NCBI GenBank assembly: GCA_031263585.1
Contig: JAISFN010000145.1
Location: 1-64,000 of the forward strand
DNA: 64,000 nt
DNA from: Prevotellaceae bacterium
GTDB lineage: Bacteria; Bacteroidota; Bacteroidia; Bacteroidales; UBA932
Reading direction: 5' to 3'
Shown: piece by piece, positions 58,376 to 64,000 of the stretch
Position numbering within the stretch: the stretch's first letter is position 1
Layout of the letters: every line of letters starts with the position of its first letter
Notes under the pieces: generated by a model
The model's database searches: none
Told to the model about the DNA's origin: nothing
The model's input: the letters and a program-made list of their open reading frames with translations, nothing else
Made by a program: the position numbers and the translations under genes

Positions 58376-59404
58376 TCACACTAATATTTCCGTCAGTTTT
58401 TGTATTTCTTCTTTAACGGGTGAATCCTCGTACAATATCCGGTAAACGGTATCGGCAATAGGCATGGCAATATTGTGCTTTTTATTAATCTCGTGCATAC
58501 ATTTTGTGGCATAATACCCTTCGGCAACCATATTCATCTCTACCTGTACTGCGCTAACCGAATAGCCTTTTCCAATCATTCCCCCGAATGTACGATTACG
58601 GCTGAATTGCGAATAGCTGGTTACCAGTAAATCTCCTAGATACGCCGATTTGGCGGTGATACGGGTCAGGCTGAAATAACTGCTGTTTAAGAAACGTTTC
58701 ATTTCCTCAAAAGCGTTGCTTACTAATACGGCCATAAAATTGTCGCCATAGCCTAGGCCATGACAAATGCCTGCGGCAATAGCATATATATTTTTCAATA
58801 CGGTAGTATATTCAACCCCGTATATATCGGTAGAGGCAATAACCCGTAAATAGTCGCTTTCGAAATAACGCGATATAACTTCGGCTAACTGGCGACGCTT
58901 GCACGAAAAAGTAAGGTATGACAAGCGCTCCATAGCAACTTCTTCGGCATGGCATGGCCCCGAAATCACGCCTATTTGCGAATAAGGAACATTGTATTGC
59001 CGGTGGAAATACTCCGAAATAGTTTCGTTTGACAAGGGTATGATACCCTTTATGGCCGATACAATAAATTTGTCCGATAAATCGGTTCCGGTAAAATTTT
59101 TGAATGCATCTAACAAAAATGCCGACGGAATAGCCAGTATCACTACATTTGCCCCGCCTATTACTTCGTTGATATCGGTTGACATGCGGAGCTTGTTAAC
59201 ATCAAACGAGGTAACAGTAAGATAGCGCGGATTGTGCTTGTGATGTTTGATAAAGTCGATAGTTTCATCGTTGCGGATGTACCACCCGATATTATCCAAC
59301 TTGCTTAACAACAGCTTTACTAATGCGGTAGCCCAGCTGCCGTTGCCAATTACACAAAACTTAATATCGTGTGTATTTGTGATTAAATCTTTAGGAAAAG
59401 GCAT
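58376..59404 (-). CDS. gpsA: NAD(P)H-dependent glycerol-3-phosphate dehydrogenase
   Basis: CVIGNGSWATALVKLLL, SAIKGIIP, GVISGPCHAEEVAMERLSYLTFS, LKNIYAIAAGICHGLGYGDNFMAVLV. Confidence 0.94.
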   Translation of the reverse strand: MPFPKDLITNTHDIKFCVIGNGSWATALVKLLLSKLDNIGWYIRNDETIDFIKHHKHNPRYLTVTSFDVNKLRMSTDINEVIGGANVVILAIPSAFLLDAFKNFTGTDLSDKFIVSAIKGIIPLSNETISEYFHRQYNVPYSQIGVISGPCHAEEVAMERLSYLTFSCKRRQLAEVISRYFESDYLRVIASTDIYGVEYTTVLKNIYAIAAGICHGLGYGDNFMAVLVSNAFEEMKRFLNSSYFSLTRITAKSAYLGDLLVTSYSQFSRNRTFGGMIGKGYSVSAVQVEMNMVAEGYYATKCMHEINKKHNIAMPIADTVYRILYEDSPVKEEIQKLTEILV

Positions 59405-59415
59405 AGTGTGTGTTT

Positions 59416-59631
59416 TTATTTTGACACCGGGCTATGCGACAATTGATGATAAGCAACCACAGTTGTTTTATTATCGTTTTTAACGGTTTCCGAACGTTTG
59501 CATCCCGAGCATTTTACCGAGCGTTGTAAACGTTTGGGGTATGTGCTGCTTTTACTGGATGAACACGAAGTCGCTAAAACTCCAATTATTACAAGTGTTA
59601 CAAATAACAAAACAATACGGATATTTTTCAT
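59416..59631 (-). CDS. small lipoprotein
   Basis: MKNIRIVLLFVTLVIIGVLATSCSSSKSS lipobox. Confidence 0.6.
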   Translation of the reverse strand: MKNIRIVLLFVTLVIIGVLATSCSSSKSSTYPKRLQRSVKCSGCKRSETVKNDNKTTVVAYHQLSHSPVSK

Positions 59632-59953
59632 GACTATTCAATATTTGTTGGCAAAGATACAAAATAAGCCAATTGCAAGTATTTATAATCATTTAAATGT
59701 GTTAAAACTTTATAAATAGCTATTGCAGATAATTTAATTTGATACATATATGAATTTTAGACAATGGATTTATAAATCCTTGCTGGCATTTATATCGCTA
59801 GTTTTCATATATTTTGAATAATGTGATAAATGTAATCCAAAATATAATAATACATTTGTAATTTCCGATTTGTACCGAACTGATATAAGACAAATTCATG
59901 AAAAAACAATCCAGTGTAAAATATAATTTCATGCGGTTTAAACACTAAAATTT

Positions 59954-61042
59954 ATGGAAAAAACAATTTTACAGATTTTTGCATCACGGGGTTGGGGCGG
60001 AGGCGAACAATATGTATACGATCTCTCGAAAAGACTTATAGAACAAGGCAATAATGTTATTTTTTCCGGCAAAAAATGCTCCGTTATCGAAAAAAAGATA
60101 GCCTCTCTCGGTAACTATTTTGCATTGCCATTAAAGGGTATTATCGATTTATATTCGCCTTTTAAACTTTGCCGCATTATAGAAAAATACAATGTCGACA
60201 TTGTTCACATTCACCAGTTTAAGGATGCTTTTACCACCATGTTCGCCAATATCTTACTAAAACGTAAAGTAAAAGTGGCGCTAACAAGGCATTTGGTAAA
60301 AAAAGGTAAAACAAACTGGCTTTACGGCTACGCATATCGGTCGGTCGATAAAATCATTTTTGTATCGGAACTGGCAAAAAATGTTTTTTTATCGACAAAA
60401 CCGCATGTCAATTCGCAAAAAATATTGGTTATCCATAATTCAATACCTTCAAAAACATCGCAGACTGAGCGGGTTGATTATCGTAAAAAATTCAATATTG
60501 GTGAACAAAATATAGTTTTGGCGTTTGTCGGGCGCTTGGACAAGGAAAAAGGTTTGGATGTTTTGTTCGAGGCATTGAATTTATCTATAAATAAAAACTT
60601 TATACTGCTTGTTGCCGGAATCGGAAGCGAACAGTATAAATCTCATCTTGTACAATTATTATCGCAGTCAGAGCTTAACGATAAAGTTATTTTCCTTGAT
60701 TTTATCGAGAATGTTGCCGAACTGGTACAACAGGTTGATATTGGGATTATGCCGTCCATTTATCCCGAATCGTTCGGGCTTGTTGTGCTTGAGTACATGC
60801 GGGGCAGGAAACCTGTGATAACAAGTGATAACGGGGCTCAATCGGAGTATATTCAAAATAACCGTACAGGAATATTGGTTCCTCCGAATGATGCTGCCCG
60901 GTTAGCCAGTGAAATTGATAAATTAATGCTGGATGAAAACCTCCGGAACAGCATAGGAACCAGTGCAAGAGAATATTTTACTGAAAACTTATCGTACGAT
61001 ATGTTTTTTACTAAAATTCTTGATGTTTATAAGGCTCTTTAG
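59954..61042 (+). CDS. glycosyltransferase family 4
   Basis: FASRGWGGGEQYVYDLSKRL, FVGRLDKEKGLDVLFEAL, IYPESFGLVVLEYMRGRKPVITSDNGAQSEYI. Confidence 0.9.
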   Translation: MEKTILQIFASRGWGGGEQYVYDLSKRLIEQGNNVIFSGKKCSVIEKKIASLGNYFALPLKGIIDLYSPFKLCRIIEKYNVDIVHIHQFKDAFTTMFANILLKRKVKVALTRHLVKKGKTNWLYGYAYRSVDKIIFVSELAKNVFLSTKPHVNSQKILVIHNSIPSKTSQTERVDYRKKFNIGEQNIVLAFVGRLDKEKGLDVLFEALNLSINKNFILLVAGIGSEQYKSHLVQLLSQSELNDKVIFLDFIENVAELVQQVDIGIMPSIYPESFGLVVLEYMRGRKPVITSDNGAQSEYIQNNRTGILVPPNDAARLASEIDKLMLDENLRNSIGTSAREYFTENLSYDMFFTKILDVYKAL

Positions 61043-61207
61043 TAGCTGTTAGGAAATCATATATGATTTTGTTTTTTAAAAAGCTCCACTGATAGTTAGG
61101 TAGAGTTCATGTCTTACAAAATCGGTTTGTGTAAAAATTTGTCAAAAAAAATGTCCAGACTTAGTATTTTTTCACATCAAAAGAATAATGTAATCAGCTT
61201 ATTTTTT

Positions 61208-61215
61208 TATCTTTG
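61208..61215 (+). promoter_or_regulatory. Bacteroidota -7-like element TATCTTTG
   Basis: TAnnTTTG match ~120 nt upstream of the nucleoside kinase gene. Confidence 0.4.
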
Positions 61216-61331
61216 CAATACCTATCCGAAGATTAGGCTTTATCCTGTTCTCTTCGGATTTTTTATGCTTTGGCATAGGTACATACGAGTATCGGAAGTA
61301 AAAAAATGGAATGTTTATTAAATAAAATCAT

Positions 61332-63005
61332 ATGAATTTAGTTGAAATTACATGTACAAATAATAACCGGAAAAAAGAATATTCCCATGGAACCACATTG
61401 TATGAAATAGCTCGGGATATGGATCTGCAACTTGGCTCGCCCGTTTTGGCAGCTTTAGTAAATAATGAACTCAAAGAGTTGTGGTATGAGGTGTATAACC
61501 CTAAAATTGTACAGTTTATAGACATCAGCCATCCCGACGGGATGCGTACTTACCAGCGGTCATTAGCTTTTTTGTTGCAAAAAGCCATACGGGATGTGCT
61601 GTCGGAATGCAGGCTGAAAGTAGAACATTCGGTATCGAAGGGATGGTATTGCGAAATTACCAATGGCAAAGACTACCCCGAGATAAACGAAATTAATGCG
61701 ATTGAACGCCGTATGCACGAACTGGTAAAACAGGATATTCCGTTTGTAAAGAAAAAATTACCGACTAACGAAGCGATAAAGGTGTTTGAAGCAGAGGGAT
61801 ACGAACAAAAAGCTCTTTTGCAAAAAACCCGGTCGCGTTTCTTTACATCAGTATATTACTTAGGCAATACTCCCGATCACTTTTACGGGCCTTTGGCGCC
61901 TACAACAGGATGCCTGAAAACCTTCGGTTTATTCAGTTATTATCACGGGATTTTACTGATGTTCCCTCGGTCTGACAATTATAATAGACTGGAACAGATT
62001 GTTGTGCAAAACAAAATGTTCGAAATATTTCAGGAGCATAAGGACTGGAATACGATTTTAGGCGTAGGAGGCATCGGCTCGATTAATCACACCATACAAA
62101 CTGGTAACGGACTGGGATTAATTCAGATAAACGAAGCTTTACACGAAAAAAAATATGCCCATATAGCCGACATAATAGCAGCCAAACACGATAAAATAAA
62201 ATTAGTTTTGATATCGGGACCCTCGTCGAGCGGTAAAACAACAACATCCAAACGTTTGGCAACCCAGCTGAAGGTAGTGAAAGTAAACCCGGTAGTAATT
62301 GAACTTGATAATTATTTTGTTGATCGCGAGCATACTCCGCGCGACGAACACGGTGAATACGATTTTGAACATTTACATGCCCTCGACCTTGAATTTTTTG
62401 GACGGCAAATGTTCGATTTATTCGATGGCAAAAAGATACAGTTGCCCAAATTCAATTTCTCCGAAGGTAAGCGCACACTTAGCGACAAGTTTATCAAACT
62501 GGGGCCAAACGATGTGTTGATTATGGAAGGTATACATGCCTTGAACCCCGAATTAATCAAAGGTGTACCCGACGATGTGATTTTCAGGATATATGCATCG
62601 GCATTAACATCGGTGGCAATTGACGAGAATAACCGTATTCCTACAACTGATAACCGTTTAATCAGGCGTATTGTACGCGATGCAAACATGCGGGGCTACA
62701 CGGCGTTGGACACAATACGGCGCTGGCGAAGCGTACGGAGGGGCGAAGACCGGAATATTTTCCCGAACCAAGAGAATGCCGATATCATGTTTAACTCGTC
62801 GTTATTGTATGAGCTTAGTGTTTTAAGACGCTATGTTGAACCTTTACTGCGTAAAGTACCGCCCACTGAACCCGAATATGCCGAGGCTTTACGCTTATTA
62901 AAGTTTATCAGCTATTTTGAACCGATAAGTGTTGAAGATGAAAAGATGATTCCCCCCACTTCCGTTATCCGCGAATTTATCGGAGGCAGTAGTTTTACGT
63001 ACTAA
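61332..63005 (+). CDS. nucleoside kinase (uridine-kinase-like with TGS/ThrRS-like N-terminal region)
   Basis: SHGTTLYEIARDMD (TGS-like), LISGPSSSGKTTTSKRLATQLK, ELDNYFVDREHTPRDEHGEYDFEHLHALDLEFF. Confidence 0.92.
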   Translation: MNLVEITCTNNNRKKEYSHGTTLYEIARDMDLQLGSPVLAALVNNELKELWYEVYNPKIVQFIDISHPDGMRTYQRSLAFLLQKAIRDVLSECRLKVEHSVSKGWYCEITNGKDYPEINEINAIERRMHELVKQDIPFVKKKLPTNEAIKVFEAEGYEQKALLQKTRSRFFTSVYYLGNTPDHFYGPLAPTTGCLKTFGLFSYYHGILLMFPRSDNYNRLEQIVVQNKMFEIFQEHKDWNTILGVGGIGSINHTIQTGNGLGLIQINEALHEKKYAHIADIIAAKHDKIKLVLISGPSSSGKTTTSKRLATQLKVVKVNPVVIELDNYFVDREHTPRDEHGEYDFEHLHALDLEFFGRQMFDLFDGKKIQLPKFNFSEGKRTLSDKFIKLGPNDVLIMEGIHALNPELIKGVPDDVIFRIYASALTSVAIDENNRIPTTDNRLIRRIVRDANMRGYTALDTIRRWRSVRRGEDRNIFPNQENADIMFNSSLLYELSVLRRYVEPLLRKVPPTEPEYAEALRLLKFISYFEPISVEDEKMIPPTSVIREFIGGSSFTY

Positions 63006-63586
63006 ATAGTTTGTATGGAAAATGGTATAAGACAAAGAGGCTATCTCAAAAGTTGTATTTTAATCCGTTTTGTCATTCAGAACAAAGTTAAATGTCTTAA
63101 AAACAAATACTTATCTCCTATCGGCATAAAAACTTGATAGCAGTTTAATATTAGTGCATCATTGTAAGCTCGCCGAAAACAATCCGAGTGAAAACTATAA
63201 CTTCATGCTGTTGCACTTGGGTATAAAAGTATTGGGGTTACAAAATCAAGGTGAATTGATTATCTTTACAGGATAGGGTGGCAATGTAAAAAGCATGCTG
63301 ATGTAATCTTTTTATATATAGCTCATTATAATCAAATTCAAGAACTCCATATAGTTGTTATTTAGAATGATTACAAGCAACGGAATTGTAAATGACTGAT
63401 TATATGATATCTTTTAAATTAAATATTTTGTTTTGGTGATTTAATAAATATTAAATTCGCTTTTACATAACTGGATGCCAATAAATTGATGCAATATACT
63501 TTTTGAAACATCACCAATAGTAGAAATATCATTTTTATAAATCGCATATTATCATAATATTATATTAGAGATATTTTTTAGTGAGG

Positions 63587-63775
63587 TTGCCCTGAGTGTT
63601 TAAAAGCTTATTAAAGGCTTTTTAAAAGCTTTTGAAACGTATTTTAAAAGCTCCGAATTTGATTCGGGACTTTTCGTTTAAACTTGAGGCTGCCTATTTA
63701 ATGGGCGCCAATCAAAACCGTATAGCCCAGAAATGTTTAATAAAGTTCTAAAAAAAATAGACATTTCATTTTGAC
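63587..63775 (-). repeat. dispersed repeat copy 2 (inverted vs 55960-56140) incl. 11-bp TTTAAA array (locus 3)
   Basis: Reverse complement shares aaatgtctattttttttagaactttattaaa, gattggcgcccatta, ccgaatcaaattcggagcttttaaaatacgttt with copy 1; motifs at 63599, 63610, 63621, 63632, 63643. Confidence 0.7.
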
Positions 63776-64000
63776 GATTATAAGTATTGATTGATCCAGA
63801 CATTTCCGGTACTAACAGGCGGTCATTTTACGAAGGCATCAACTACTGGGCTTTCAATTTTCCAGCTTCCGCGAATGCTGGCGGTCAAATGCTCAACTGT
63901 GGCTGAAGTTAAAAAAGAACTTCTAGCGCAACATCTCGTGGCAATTGGTAAAGAACTACATTGGCTGATTGCCGATACACAGGGCAATACTACGCTTTTT

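Noticed and set aside
61109-61321. 70 aa ORF upstream of the nucleoside kinase
   Set aside because: Overlaps a promoter-like TATCTTTG, low-complexity composition; likely non-coding
63040-63070. agaggctatctcaaaagt, reminiscent of an IS end
   Set aside because: Single short match from memory with no paired end or duplication found
63875-64000. Partial ORF MLAVKCSTVAEVKKELLAQHLVAIGKELHWLIADTQGNTTLF running off the window
   Set aside because: Too short to assign, truncated by window end

Overview
Bacteroidota-type chromosome segment, judged from codon and promoter style, UpxY, the glycogen-synthase/phosphorylase fusion and DUF3575. Main blocks, left to right: (1) 0-0.9 kb: IS5- and IS481-type transposase remnants. 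(2) 0.84-14.3 kb: SDF-type dicarboxylate/amino-acid symporter, then a minus-strand glycogen/alpha-glucan cluster (branching enzyme, debranching enzyme, GT4, GH57 with a histone-H1-like tail, giant glycogen synthase-phosphorylase fusion). (3) 14.4-25.9 kb: degraded accessory island with IS30, IS982 and recombinase remnants, two DUF4143 ATPases, DUF805, and a tandem family of secreted proteins sharing a leader/signal-peptide cassette. (4) 25.98-47.4 kb: capsule/EPS operon (UpxY, Wza, Wzc, CpsB, UDP-sugar enzymes, Wzx, Wzy-like, GTs, CoA/aldolase-type modification genes). (5) 47.4-54.9 kb, coupled to the capsule operon: a RiPP-like module (PqqD/RRE, PF14907-like nucleotidyltransferase, ABC exporter, unlisted 50-53 aa Asp/Gly-tailed peptide, GLUG-repeat surface lipoprotein, HPr-kinase-like protein, S24/S26-like peptidase, DUF3575). 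(6) 55-64 kb: ISAs1-type remnant, XRE regulator, pgi, gpsA, GT4, nucleoside kinase. Best candidate for an undescribed system: the capsule-linked peptide-modification module at 47.4-54.3 kb. Non-coding highlights: a 166-bp MITE with a perfect 10-bp TSD, three arrays of TTTAAA motifs at 11-bp period, a repeated leader hairpin with compensatory changes, and an (AG)12 microsatellite plus a 17-bp hairpin before upxY. No rRNA, tRNA or CRISPR was recognised. All calls are by eye from the sequence; no database search was run.
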